Of a stretch of 64,000 nt of DNA, positions 1 through 11,578 are shown one piece after another. The notes beneath the pieces are model-generated. The model was not told the DNA's origin. It did no database searches and saw only the letters and a program-made list of their open reading frames with translations. How positions within the stretch are numbered: the stretch's first letter is position 1; every line of letters begins with the position of its first letter. The position numbers were made by a program, and so were the translations under genes. The stretch is from Diphasiastrum complanatum (Eukaryota > Streptophyta > Lycopodiopsida > Lycopodiales > Lycopodiaceae), in assembly GCA_029204225.1 (NCBI GenBank), contig CM055101.1, positions 7,318,429 through 7,382,428 on the forward strand, read 5' to 3'.

Positions 1-1387
1 TGGGTGTGTCAAGGGCATCCCATCAAGTTGTTCTAAAGTTCACGGCCCCATGATAAAGAATATTCCTTGATCCGTATAAGGACCTTCGCCCGTAAATTTT
101 AATTCCCCCTTGATCGCTTTGGTTTTATACATCAGGACGTCAGATCTCCTGAACAAAGATCCTTCTTTTGTAATCTGCGATCATGCCAAGCCTTGTGTCT
201 TTTCTTTTCAGCTGTGAGTGCATGCCACAGCTAGTAAGCGTGTTCATAGAGTTTATGCAGGAGCTTTCCGTTGGCGTAGTTGTAGAGATTTGGACTCATT
301 AAGATGTTGCGCGGTGGAAATTCTTAATGAAGGAACTAAAAATGCTACTGGCATTACAGCAATCCTAAACATATACCAATTAGGAAGGGTGTTGTGAATC
401 AGTGCTCCCTTTTTATGCGTCCTCGAATGCCCACAGTGCAGAATGCAACTGTGATGTTCCCATCTGATCTGCTAGCTTTCATACTGTTTTCCTGAGCACG
501 CCTACACAGGATCTTATTGAAGATGTATGCTTTCCATTATCACGAGGATAATAAGGCATACTGGTCTTATGGATCACTAAAGATTTCACCAACAGGACAT
601 TGATGGTCTCGTTGATGAAATGGCTTCCGCAATCACTGACTAGTCCCACCGGGGCACCCGAAGCGCTACAATGATATTTTCATAAAGGAATTGGCATGTG
701 GTCCTTAGCGTTAGCTACTCTTGACTGCCTTGGCTTCGACCCATTTGGTGAGGTAGTCTGTGGCTACGATTATGTATCGAGCTTGGGAACTCCTTGTTGC
801 AGGGTGAATTGGAAAACCCATATAATCCAATCCTCATTTTTCAAACGGTGCTTGGGCTAAGACTGGGTGCAGTAGATCATAGTTCAATCTCGTTGGTCTC
901 CTTGCCCTTTGGCACACATCGCACTTTTTCAAGTATTCCTCTGTGTCTTTATGAATCGTTGGCCACCAACATCATGATGAAGGATCTTGTGAACTGTAAT
1001 GTCAGATGCAAAATGACCTCCACCCATGCCTTCATGTGAAAGCGAAAATGATCTGGGTGTCTCATGAGGAAGAATACACCGCCGAAGAATTCCGTTTGGA
1101 CCTCTTCGGTACAACTGGCCGGCAATCAGCTGATAAGGTCTAGCTTTCAAGATCAATTTTCCCTGTTCCGCCTTTGGTAGTGATTTGTCTGGTTGGCCCC
1201 ACATTAGATATTCAACAATGTCGGCAGCCCATTCTGGTACTATATCCACGTAAAATAAGCCAGCATCTGCCAGCTCATCGTCGGGTTGGGTTGCAATCTC
1301 CTTTCCCTTGATTCGCGACACATGATCTGCCATGTAGTGTTGTTTTCCCTTGCGAACTACTATCCGAAAATCAAATTCCAACAACAA
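1..1387 (-). pseudogene. Gypsy RNase H tail and integrase, broken
   Basis: Integrase joins retrotransposon cDNA to the host chromosome. The upstream part reads as the RNase H tail (LLEFDFRIVVRKGKQHYMAD) followed by the integrase zinc-binding region with HEGMGGGHF. Near 707-780 a second frame reads YIIVATDYLTKWVEAKAVK, the integrase core, and near 615-660 a third reads GLVSDCGSHF, around the second catalytic Asp. The first 170 bases read as the C-terminal GPY-type module (KLKFTGEGPY-like). At least three frames are used, so it is a pseudogene. The fragment continues beyond the window edge. Confidence 0.8.
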
Positions 1388-2660
1388 CAGGAGCCAACTG
1401 GTGATTCCTCCCGGTGTTGCAAGTTTTATTAACGAGATATAGCAAGGGTTGATGGTCCTTTCTAAAAAGCAAAATGTGTGGCCATCAAATAGTGTTGAAA
1501 CTTCTTAACCGCATAGATCATTGCCAGTGCTTCTCATCTCTGTGGTTGAATAATTCATTTCGGCATCACTGAGGTTGTCGGCTTTGCAAATCAGATTGGA
1601 AAATCCTTTTGTGTTCACTTGGCTGGGTTTAATACTGCTCCAACTGCATACTTCGATGCGTCCATATGCACGTGGAACTCAATGAACCAATTGGGTGGTC
1701 ATAGGATTGGTGCTGAGACCAATGCATCCTTAATCTTCTGGAAAGCCTTTATAGCTTCCTGATTCCAATGTGGATCCATTGTGAGCTTGTAAATTGGTCT
1801 AGCTAACTCCGCAAAATCAAGAATGAAGATCCTATAATAGTTAGCATGACCCATGAAAATGTAGACCTTGCGGATCGTCCCCGGTGGTGGTAGATCAACA
1901 ATGATCCTGATCTTTGATAGATCTGTGGCGATCCCATGTCTTGACACTATATGGCCGAGTATCAAGCCATGTGTCACCCAGAATTGACATTTTTCTAGAT
2001 TCAGGGAGATCTGGTATTTGTGGCATTTTTGTAGCACCTTCTCCAAATTGGATAAGTGTTCTAAATCTGGTCCATGCACGCACAAATCGTCCAAGAAAAT
2101 TTCCAGAAATTTTTGCAAATAATCTTTGAATGCCACCTGCATGACTCGCTGAAAAGTGCTTGGGGCTTTGCAAAGTCCGAATGGCATCACTTTATAGGCA
2201 TAAGTTCCCCATTCTGTGGCGAATGCTGTCTTGTGCTGGTCCTGGGGGCTATTTTCACCTAGTTGTAGCCACTGAAGCCGTCCAAAAAACTGTAGGCTTC
2301 GTCGCCAGCTACTCTATTGAGGACACTTTTCGTAAATGGTAAAGAAAAATGGTCCTTCTTGGTGACTGCATTAAGCACCTTCAGATTCACACAGATACGC
2401 ATTTTGCCATTCTTCTTGGATACTATAACTATCGGCGATACCCATTCCGTGTGCTCAATTTCGTAAATGAAATTTGCATCCATAAGTTTTTGCAACTCTT
2501 GCTTGATTAGTTTTGTATAATGCAGGTTGCAGCGGTAGTAACGGCTTACCTTGAGGATTGCTTCGTCCACCAAAGGTATGGTGTGTTGGACTACTGTTGG
2601 CGGAATGCCCTTTAGATCACTATAGCTCCAGTCAAAACAGTCTTTATATTCCACCAACAA
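1388..2660 (-). pseudogene. Gypsy reverse transcriptase and RNase H, broken
   Basis: The upstream 134 codons carry the RT entry motifs EWVSPIVIVSKKNGKMRICV and DGFSGYN. After a frameshift at about 2190-2260 the next frame has MPFGLCKAPSTFQRVMQ and the catalytic F-L-D-D box (family form Y/F-x-D-D). RNase H sequence follows towards 1388 but is interrupted by stops. RT copies the element RNA into cDNA and RNase H removes the RNA strand. The lineage resembles non-chromodomain plant gypsy elements. The call is secure; function is lost. Confidence 0.85.
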
Positions 2661-2746
2661 GGATCATAGTCTCTTGAACTACGTGGGTGTTAACTACTCT
2701 CCCACATGCACTATCCTTTCTTCTTCTCCTGGTTCCACAAGATTCA

Positions 2747-3457
2747 TCAGCTGTGTTCGCGCAGGTCCCTCGAAGACTTGTTCAGCTGGTGCCTGACTTT
2801 GATCAGGTTCTTGTTGGCTTGCGGCATCATGATTACCACCTCGTCCAATGTATAATTCTTGAAAGTATCAAGCATCTCATGAACTGGAGCTCGTCGAGAT
2901 TCCTCTTTCAACAAATTGATCTTGGCCCGACTGGTCATTTTTTTATTTTCTGTCACCTGTGTAGAAGATGACGCTGTATCTGAGTCCAACTTGATTGACT
3001 TCAAGGAATCCAACACCTTCTTCTTGCTCTTTTTTGTCATTTTGATGGGTTCATCCTTGTTGTCTTTCTTTGGGACTGTTGTGACATTCGCCTCATGGTT
3101 GCGAATATCAACGTCTATTGTAGCTATTGCCTCTTCGGGTAGGTCACTCCATCGGATCACCTGATTGTAGCGTTGTTTCAACTAATTTTTCTTATTCGCA
3201 GGTGCCTTGGGTGGTTCAATCCTTGAGACTTTTGCCATAGCAGACCTTTGTGGTGGTTGAGCTAGTACCTTCTTGGTTCCGTAATGATCTGGGTCCATGT
3301 GGTGTAGGACTTGTTCATCAGTCAGTTCAATTTCCTTATTATAAGTTAGAGCATGTTGCCAAGGGACTAGATTATCGTCCACTGGGTTCTCAATCAGCTC
3401 TGCTGATAGCCATGCTACGTTTATCATATTCACCCCAAATGTGATTGGTGTGTGCAT
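2747..3457 (-). pseudogene. Gypsy PR-RT spacer region
   Basis: Two consecutive open stretches (3457-3182 and 3181-2747) occupy the interval between protease and RT. They are rich in Lys, Asp and Ser, with no catalytic motif I recognise. Position and strand make them the interdomain linker of the same gypsy polyprotein, which in some plant gypsy lineages is long. The two stretches abut at a stop codon. They could include a poorly conserved domain, but I cannot name one. Confidence 0.55.
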
Positions 3458-3697
3458 AGTGTAACATTTGGGTGAAGATGTACTCGGCTCTGGATCTTAT
3501 CCATATTGACATGTCTGGCAGTCAATAGTTGTTAATGCATCCGTCCATCTCATGACATCCGTCTCTGAATGATAGTGACCTCTCTTGGCTGGCCTTGGGC
3601 GGTCAATCGTATGATCTGTCGTGGATGATCCGTCATCAGCTTTGGATGCAATAGGTTTCATCGCCCATGTGGTTGGCTCTACCTTTACAGCCTATTT

Positions 3698-4228
3698 TTA
3701 GTTCTCAAAGGTGAGTTTCCTTGTACCCCAGTTGTGTACTACTTGCGCAGCCCTCAACCATGGTCTTTCCAGTAAAATACGATATGCAGATGGAGATTCA
3801 GGTATATCCATAACCACAAAAGTAATCACATACTGCATGTCTGCTATCTTTACGGGAATATCAGCAACTACACCTTTTGGTTTCACACAAGATTGATCTG
3901 CTAGTTTGATGGCAAATCTGGCTAGCTTCAATCCTTGCAATCCCCATTTTTCATACAAAGTAGTGGAGATCAGATTGACACCTGATTCTCCATCTACCAC
4001 TGCCGCCTCGTCCTCGTATCTCTTTTGTTTGATTGGCAGAGTGATGTTGTGTTCCTCACTTTCCCATGCTGTTCCGATGTGGAGGACGTTACTTATTTCA
4101 TCATAGCCCGCACAATATATGGGCTCAGGCGCTACTGGCTCCTCATCCGCTTTGGCCCATTCAGCTAAAAGGCTTTTCGCTTGTGGTGCAATCCGTAGTA
4201 GTTCTCCGAGGGGATGATCACAGAGCAT
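3698..4228 (-). pseudogene. Gypsy aspartic protease domain
   Basis: This open stretch of 176 codons contains AAVVDGESGVNLIS. That is the retropepsin active-site region, with D-G-E-S where the family usually has D-S/T-G or D-G-G-S, followed by a downstream ILLERPWL motif typical of gypsy proteases. Retropepsin cleaves the Gag-Pol precursor. The stretch ends at a stop before the spacer. Upstream of the first Met the homology is lost near 4290, where an oppositely oriented gag relic starts, so gag of this copy is missing. Confidence 0.75.
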
Positions 4229-4344
4229 TCAGCCCCTCAGATTTCCATTGTGGAAGCAACCCAATGTGCTCATTGCTTAATGTTTGAAGTGAATACATAA
4301 TAAATTTTTGTGAGAAAACTACAGTACAGATTGTAATGAAGTTC

Positions 4345-5130
4345 TATGTCAAACTAAATTACATTTGAAAGAAAACAATGAAGATGAGGATAACCTTTGT
4401 GAGGATGATTCCATAGACTTATGAGAGAGAGTTCTTGAAAAAACCATTGCTAAAGTAATGAATGAAAGGAGACAACCAATAAATATTCTGTATAACACTA
4501 CTAGGTTGCCTAAGTTAAGGGGTTTGTTGCCAGAATATAGTGGTACATTGAATGAGGATGCTAATAGACACATACAAGTGTTTAATACATTTTGCTTTAT
4601 CAATAGAATATATGATCCTGGCCATGAACTAATGTTGTTTGTTATGACTTTGAAGGGAGAAGCTATACATTGGTATCATAATTTACCTTTGGATTCCATT
4701 ACTACTTTGGAGGAGTTCTACACCCTATTTATTAAGCAGTTTAGACCTCCTTGTGATATAGCTGAGCTAATATCTACATTGTCAACCATGCAACAAGGAC
4801 CAATGGAAACTATACAACAATATGCTCGTCGTTTTAAAGAATTGGTTCTTCAAGTGAATAAAATGACTGATTTGTTTGAACTCATAAGACTGTCTTTCTT
4901 TTTGAGAGGATTAAAACGTGATATTCAAATAAATGTTCACCAATCTATGCCGTTTACTTTGGATGAGGCTATATGTAAAGCCAAAGCTATTGAGCTAGCC
5001 ATTTTAGTCACAGATCAGTGCCAACCTATAGTGATACCATTGGGAGAAAATGATACTATAGCAAGATATCCATCCCACCTTTTAGATAAGGAAAATATGG
5101 AATTTGATGGAGTAACTAGCTATGCACTTA
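4345..5130 (+). pseudogene. Gypsy gag relic
   Basis: From the Met at 4458 the frame reads a retrotransposon gag (capsid) domain: LPKLRGLLPEYSGTLNEDA near the start, then LKGEAIHWYHNLP and EEFYTLFIKQF, the W-x-x-L/F-pattern typical of the gypsy gag family. About 220 codons are recognisable. The ORF stays open to 5177, but its last 15 codons are antisense copia sequence, so the gag homology ends near 5130. An upstream in-frame acidic stretch (4345-4430) ends in a stop. No zinc knuckle, protease or RT follows. Confidence 0.75.
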
Positions 5131-5134
5131 TCAT

Positions 5135-6333
5135 TTTTCAAGATGGAACAAACTCCATTCTTGAAATGTACATCTAGTCCATTGTCCATTAATTGTCCTA
5201 CACTAAGCAAGTTTCTTGAAATGGTAGGAACATACAAAACATTATCTAGATCTATCCTTTTAGATGTGCCTAAGCAAATTAGATCCTATGCCATCTATCT
5301 TGCATGCTTGATCACTAGTAGTGTATATTGACTTCTTAGAGTCATTACAACATAGAAGAGTAGAAAAATAATGCTTGTTAAAGGACATGTGGGAACTAGC
5401 CCCATTATCTATCCACCATGTGTCTTGACTTGAAGTTGGTGTAGATGCAACCATTAAGGATGTGTTGAATCCATCCTCTTCTTCTTCCTCTTGAGCAATG
5501 CTCCCTTGATCTCCTTTGGCTTGTTGATTCTTCTTCAAGTAGCATTATGAGGCAAAGTGTCCTTTCTTTCCACAAAAGAAACACTTTAGTTTTGCCTTGT
5601 TCTTCACTTTGCCTTTGGAGGTAGATCCTCCATTCTTCATCTCGGCCTCCTTGCCTTGATTTTTCTTGAATGGATTTTGCTTCTTCTTGCTTTTAGATGT
5701 AAAGCTAGCTTTCTCCTCTCCTCTATTAAGTGACATGCTATCCATCCTTGTCTTGAGGTGTAGAAGCCTACTCTCCTCGGCCACAAGAACATTGTGCAAC
5801 TTTTCAATGGATGGAAGAGAGTCTTGAATGGCAAATGATTGGACTCAGTTGGTGAACTCATCACCTAGACCATTCAAGATGATTTGTACTAGTTCTTGAT
5901 CTTGGATCTTCTCTCCTATTGCACTTAACTCCTTGTTAAGAGATTTGATCCTAAGGACATACTCTTGTCCACTCTCTCCACTTCCTTTCATGCTTTGGAA
6001 AACTTGATTTCTTAGCATGAGGATTCTTGAAGTATTGTTGGATTCATAAATGCTCTTTAATGAATCCCAAGCCTCTCTGGATGAGGTACAAGAAGACACC
6101 TCTTTCAAGAGGTCATTGCATACATTTAACTTTATGCAATGTAGAGCTAATCTTGCTCTCTTCTTGTATTTGGCTTGTTCTTGGGGAGTTTGAGGCTCTT
6201 CCTCTACTCCTTGAACTATGTCATATAGATTATGGATCACTAGGAGTGATTCCAATCTCACTTTCCAAATGGAATAATTTGTGGAAGTGAGTCTCTCACT
6301 TGATTCCATCAAATATCCACCCATGGATGACAT
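5135..6333 (-). pseudogene. Copia gag and protease fragment
   Basis: The gag starts at Met 6333 (MSSMGGYLMESSERLTSTNY), a start shared with other copia gags in the window, and covers the UBN2-type copia gag domain with SREAWDSLKSIYE. After a frameshift near 5845 the knuckle reads CFFCGKKGHFAS. A stop precedes the protease, which shows WWIDNGASSHMS (D-N-G-A for the usual D-S-G-A). Homology stops at about 5135, just after the protease, where the gypsy gag relic begins; integrase, RT and the 3' LTR are absent. The 5' leader, primer site and LTR follow at higher coordinates. Confidence 0.85.
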
Positions 6334-6910
6334 TTTAGAATGAATGCTTTTAAAAAATCACAAAGATTTTTTAATTTTAAAATATCTATGAAAAGGCCTA
6401 AAGCTAGAATGCCTATAGGCTTGTCTCTATCAAACTAGCACACAAGCTTGAATGATACTCAAAGGTCTTACCAAAAATTCCTAGCTTTCACTCTCAGAAA
6501 AAAAATTGCTTTACACTTTTCTTAGAGATTTCACATCAAGTAAGGATCTGAACAAATCAGCCTCTAAGATCTGATCTTAGACTCTAAAAAGAAATTCTTC
6601 AATGATCCAAAACACTATCTGGTCATAGGCATTAGTTAGAATGAATCTAGATCAATACTATGCTTCAAAAAGCACAAAAAATGAACTAGTATTGTGATTT
6701 TGTGACCAACAAACACAAAGTAGCTTGAATTGAAAGTTGCTGTACAGTTTCACATGTGTGAAAAGTACATACACAGCCTCCAAATTGTTTTGATCCAAAT
6801 GAATACAAGCTATCACTCTAGAAGAACTCACCCTCACTAGTATTGGCCAAAAACAAATTTTGCCAATGATCTTTATAAGATTTATGATTCAATGATCACT
6901 CTCTTACTTA
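6334..6910 (-). other. Copia 5' leader
   Basis: About 580 bases lie between the gag start and the primer-binding site. They are A/T-rich, with no open frame of note. This is the expected untranslated leader of the copia copy whose gag starts at 6333. Confidence 0.6.
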
Positions 6911-6922
6911 GCTCTGATACCA
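6911..6922 (-). other. Primer-binding site, initiator Met-tRNA type
   Basis: The plus strand reads GCTCTGATACCA, the exact reverse complement of TGGTATCAGAGC. That is the canonical plant copia primer site for the 3' end of initiator methionine tRNA. It directly abuts a TG that starts an LTR, which fixes the LTR edge and the minus orientation. Confidence 0.9.
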
Positions 6923-7780
6923 TGATAAACTTTACAGTTTTTAGGACAATAATGATTGTATTTTACAATCATAGAGAGTTATTGGTTGCTTAATCAATGA
7001 ATCTATCAAGTTCTACACATTATATCTTGATCTAGATTCACTACACTTGGATTTAAGCAAGAGCAATGGATCAACACATCATTTTTTAGTGAGAGCGGCC
7101 TCACACGTGTGGAGTACTGTCCACAGTACGGCCTGCACCTGAAACAACAAGTACAATGATATTAGATAGCAATCATACATAAAAATCACAAGACAAGTGA
7201 CTAGAAACTCACAAAAGTGTAGAGTGCAAAAGTCTCATCAATCTTCTTAGCAAAATGATGATCCTTTTATGGATCAAGTACATCCATGAGTCTGGTATAG
7301 TCCAGTAGGCCTTCACACATGTGAAGAGTGCCACATCACTCAGATCTATCCATTTGATGTATCCTTGATCCTTATCCAATAGTTGACCTTCTAGAATATG
7401 ACTAAAACCAAAAAGCTAGTCTCCTAGAATATAGGAATATTCCCTACAAAATAGCATCTAAGGAAAATGGTCAACTCTTATCTTCTAGTACTCTATACAC
7501 ACGTGTGAACATCCACTTGCCATGTGGGAGCATTTACTCATGCACGTGCAAGGAAAAGCTAATTTGTAGGTGACTAGTCAACTTGACTAAAAACTAGTCA
7601 TTTCATGTTCACACTAACTAGAATGATACAAAATCAATTTGGATATATACAAACATGAAAAGTACATCCTTTCACACGTGGAAACAGGCTCCACACGTGT
7701 GAAATCAGATCATCAACATATTCTAATGTTTGATCAATATTTACATGAACCAATGTCAAGTGAGAAGTGACAATTTTCAA
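6923..7780 (-). repeat. Copia 5' LTR (far edge uncertain)
   Basis: The LTR starts with TGATAAAC immediately beside the primer site. It carries CACACGTGTG at 7102, 7498 and 7692 and CAGTACGGCC near 7130, both shared with other LTRs here. The right edge is only approximate, because another copia copy's integrase begins within about 20-30 bases of 7780 and no partner LTR exists to align. No target duplication could be recognised. Confidence 0.6.
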
Positions 7781-7799
7781 CAAGTATGACAAATGATTG

Positions 7800-9960
7800 T
7801 CATACCCCATGAGATATCCTAACTCGGCTTTCTCATCAAGCTTCTTTTGAAGCTTATTAGGAATATGTGCATAAGCTGCACAACCAAAAATCCAAACATG
7901 TGTCAGATTGGGCTTTCTCCCCTCGTGTGGTGTCATGTGAGGAACACTTGATTTGCCTTTCCTATTCTAGTTGTAGGCAGCTATAGCTACTGCTTTAGCC
8001 CATAGCACTCTTGGTGTCTTCGAATAGGCCATCATGCACCTTGCGGCTTCCATGAGAGTCTTGTTCTTTCTTTTAGCAACACCATTGTGCTGTGGTGTAT
8101 AGATTGCAATCCTTCTATGAAGGATTTCTCGATCATTGCAAAAATCAATGAATTGGTTCGAGATGTACTTTCCACCACGATCTGTTCTGATTTGCTTCAC
8201 CTTGTTTCCTGTGCATCATTCTACCCAGTTCACATATTCGGTGAGCTTGTCGAGTGTGTCTGATTTGTTGTGTATGAAGTAGACTCGGGCAAACTTACTG
8301 TAGTCGTCAATGAAGGTAATATAGTATTTCGAGCCTCCTACTGAGATCACATCAAAAGGTCCACAGATGTCCGAGTGTACCAGCTCCATAATCTTTGTTG
8401 TTCTGTAGGAGTCTCTGGTGAAAGGAGTTCGGGACACCTTTCCCTTCATGCACACGTCACATGTTGTCGAATTGGTTCCATTCGAGATGCTTAACCCTGT
8501 GATAGCTCCATGCTAGCTTGCTTGATACAATGCCATTGAGTTCATGTGGCATAGTCTTCTGTGCCATAAACTATCTACAAAACCATGGGCTTGGTGTGTT
8601 TGATCTGCTGTAGGTGTACCTTCAAATGATACAGATTGTCTTTTCTTCTATCTTGAGTAGTCAGTGTACTGATGTTGGCATCAACGACATTGCATGTTTC
8701 ATTCGAGAATGTCATATGCATCCCAGCATTTGTTATTCTTGTGACTGATAGCAAGTCTTGCTACAGTGTGGGCACATATAGAACAACGTCTAGTCGTCAG
8801 TCTTTGTCGTTTGTGTTGAGCCATAACAAACCAATACCATTCACTCGGTGTTTTGATCCATCTCCAAGAACAATGAATCTTGATGGATCTGTATGGCAAA
8901 AATTAGCCATTATTCATCTAGATGTGACGAAGTGAAAGGTTGCTCTTGAATCAAGGATTACTTCACGTGTGTCAGATGTCGATGCTACACACATGTTTGT
9001 ACATAGATAGGCCATTGAATTTCTGTTGTTCGACCTTTTTTTGCCCATCTTCGAGCTTTTTGGCCCTTCGACGTAGGATGAACTATTATTGTTCTCCCAT
9101 TTGCCTTGTGGATGCTTGTTCCTCGGGTTTTGGTAGCAATCAACCTTCTTGTGACAATGGATACATTCAATCTTTGGATTAGGCCAACACAAATCGATAG
9201 TATGTCCATCGCATTTGCATCTGACGCATGTTTTCTTGTTGCCATTCTGCTGCTTCAGCTTTTTTCTGTTTTTCCAACTGCCTTTGCTGGTTCCTTCTGT
9301 TTGCTGGTTTTGATCTTGTCTTCGATCTGATTCCCTCTTAGGCTTGTACTGCTTTTTTGTCTTCTCTTTGTTGCTGTAGAGAGCTTGATCAGAAGTGTCT
9401 TTATGATCAAGGTGCTCTTGAGCTTTGACTTCTTCTCGAATATCTATCACTGCCTTTTCGAGTGTCATCACTGGATCCTTTGCTAGCAATGTTTGGGTTG
9501 TCTAGAAAGATCTCAGTAAAGCACATGACATGTAGGTGAGCTGCTTCTCCACTGCTACTGCATTCTCTGTTCCAGTATTGTGTAATGAAAGGAACAGATC
9601 CTTCATCTTTCTGATAAAGGAGATAAGGTCTCTACCATTCCATTGCGGATTCATCAGTTCAGCTTCAAGAAGCATGATCTGGCTACGTGATTTCGTCTGA
9701 AATCTGGTAAGCAATGTATCCCACATCTCTCTTGCGTTAGAGAGTGTCACGAGGTTAAGTGTCAGGCTATCTTTGATGGATGATGACAACACGGCGACTG
9801 CCTTGTCATTTTTCTCTCTCCATTCTCGTAGATCTTTGTCGGTGGTTGTAGGCATCTCTTTAGTGTCATCTCTCCAGGGCCATAACCCTTCTCCCTTCAA
9901 TATGAGAGAGGTCTTTATCTTCCATGCTAGGAAGTTCAACTGAGTCGAAGATGTGAAAAA
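7800..9960 (-). pseudogene. Copia gag-protease-integrase fragment
   Basis: This is a copia lineage different from its neighbours. Gag reads NFLAWKIKTSLILKGEGLWP near 9930. The knuckle CVRCKCDGHTIDLC fits C-x2-C-x4-H-x4-C. The protease reads EVILDSRATFHF, with Arg replacing the Gly of D-S-G-A. Integrase follows with HSDICGPF, FIDDYSKF, RTDRGGKYISN and TPQHNGVAKRKNKT, covering the D,D,E core. Frames break near 9490, 8900, 8460 and 7960, and homology ends just after MGYDNH near 7800. RT and RNase H are absent, and the start of gag appears truncated near 9960. Confidence 0.85.
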
Positions 9961-10886
9961 TACAAAAATGTTATCTATGTTGTTGTAGGGGTCTTACACT
10001 TTTCTATGTCAAGCATCTTGGTGTAGAATGTTGATAGGGTCAAAAATTGGCATAGATGGCAAATTGGTCAAATCCACATGTAATGCCTCTATTGAGCCAA
10101 AGTAGTGTAGGAGATGAAACTCGAAATAAATAGAGTATTGACAAGTGTAGTGATTTAATTTGATGAAGTTCAAGAGGTCCAAAAGGATTTTAGATATGCT
10201 TGAGAATGATCCAATAGAATCAAGAGGTGAATGGATCAATGGTCCAATAGGTTTAAGAGGTTGTTAATGTGTGGTCCAATCATGTTTGAGCTTGGATTAG
10301 CTCGTGGATCTACTAGTGTCATTGTACTTCTCATTTTGTGATAAGTAATTTGGAGATCAAGTGAATTTTTGAGTCTAAGTGTTTTCTAGCATTCTCTCTC
10401 TATCCGAGAGCTATTGGTAGGATTCTCTCTCTACCCGAGGAGAGCAGCTTGTTTCTACTTAGTTTTATTTTGGAACACTTCCCACACGTGTGTATGTGCT
10501 TTGGAAGTGAGTTAATGCATGTAGTAGTGTGTTTTTGCCATTGAGTTGAAGATAGATCTTGAATCTCAATCTAGTCTTGATCATTGTGCATCTACACACC
10601 TTAGGAGATCATAATCACATGTGGTGGTGGTGGTGGTGGACACTCCACACGTGTGAAATTCACAGAGAATGGTGTAGATCTTCGACTGTATATTGCTGAT
10701 CGATGCCATTGATGTAGATTGTGTTCTTCAGTTGCATAGTACGGATCTTGACCTTGATCTAATTTGATCCACAAATTTCCACTCTTACATCCGATTTCTA
10801 GTAGGCCTTCCAATACTAGCTTTTTTCCATTAAAAACTTGCTAATTTTGGATTGTACACAAGATTAATGAGTGCCTCTTGTACCTC
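9960..10886 (-). other. Leader-like non-coding region
   Basis: No gene is seen. The last 60 bases, beside the primer site, resemble the leader at 21680-21754 (shared caatactag, aaaacttgcta and cttgtac blocks), so this end is the leader of the element whose LTR starts at 10899. CACACGTGTG occurs at 10483 and 10646. A (GGT)n run lies at about 10620-10638. Around 10390-10450, repeated ctctctctacccgag blocks resemble, in the opposite orientation, the Copia-A LTR. Whether the adjoining gag at 9960 belongs to this leader is unclear. Confidence 0.5.
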
Positions 10887-10898
10887 GCTTTGATACCA
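10887..10898 (-). other. Primer-binding site, one mismatch
   Basis: The plus strand reads GCTTTGATACCA, the Met-tRNA primer complement with a single C-to-T change, directly followed by the TG of an LTR. Confidence 0.85.
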
Positions 10899-11578
10899 TG
10901 TCAAAGTATAGTACTTTGGACCTTACTTGATTCTATTAATGACTCACAAGAGGGATAGATTGATTGATCATAAAACAAATGCAAACTAAACACACAAAAT
11001 TGAGATCTAGATTGGCAATTTGGCATGCATCAAGCAAGAGAAATCTAAAATCATTAATTAAATGTGATGATCACCCCACACACGTGTGGTACAGTACACA
11101 ATTAAGCCTGTACATTAAGATCTCTTAGTTTTTGCTTAGATCCAAAAGAAGGTCGAGTGTAGGTCTCTTAGTGTAGAAGGTCGAGTTTGCCAATGAGCTC
11201 TAAAAAATAATCGAAGACATTACTATGGAGAGATGGTAATACATAGAAAGCCTCTTCCCCACCTTGAGTTAGGTGAAAATCCAGCATTTAATAAGGGAGT
11301 TGATCGAGCTTTCTTGTCCTAATTTACCATTCTAGCCTCATTTTGCCATGTTGTTGGCTAGATTGATCAACCTACTCCATAAATCTAGGAATTTGGTCCT
11401 ACAATGTAGGAGTCACTACCAAACAAACTTGACCAACATTTTAGACATGAACTAACCTACTCTAGTGTAGATTCTGACTTGGCACTACGGCCTCACATGT
11501 GTGAGACCTACCATTGTACATATTTACATGGTTTAACATAGCTAGATTTGCCACTGTTAGGCACTTTTTTTTTTCACA
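10899..11578 (-). repeat. Copia 5' LTR
   Basis: It starts TGTCAAAGTATAG beside the primer site and ends TTTTCACA, so the termini are TGT...ACA. Its blocks (AGTACTTTGGACC, GATCTAGATTGGCAATTTG, CACACGTGTGG at 11079, GCTAGATTTG near the end) align in order with the LTR at 21767-22466, so it is a diverged member of the same family. It is 680 bp long. The other LTR of this element is not in the window. Confidence 0.8.

Larger units (their letters stand above)
1..4228 (-). mobile_element. Degenerate Ty3/gypsy element fragment (PR-spacer-RT-RNase H-INT)
   Basis: On the minus strand the order is aspartic protease, a long low-complexity spacer, reverse transcriptase, RNase H and integrase, the Ty3/gypsy gene order. 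The reading frame is broken many times. No LTR, primer-binding site or gag belonging to this copy is visible: its upstream end stops at about 4290 against an unrelated plus-strand gag relic, and its downstream end runs out of the window inside the integrase C-terminus. It is an old, truncated insertion. Confidence 0.85.
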
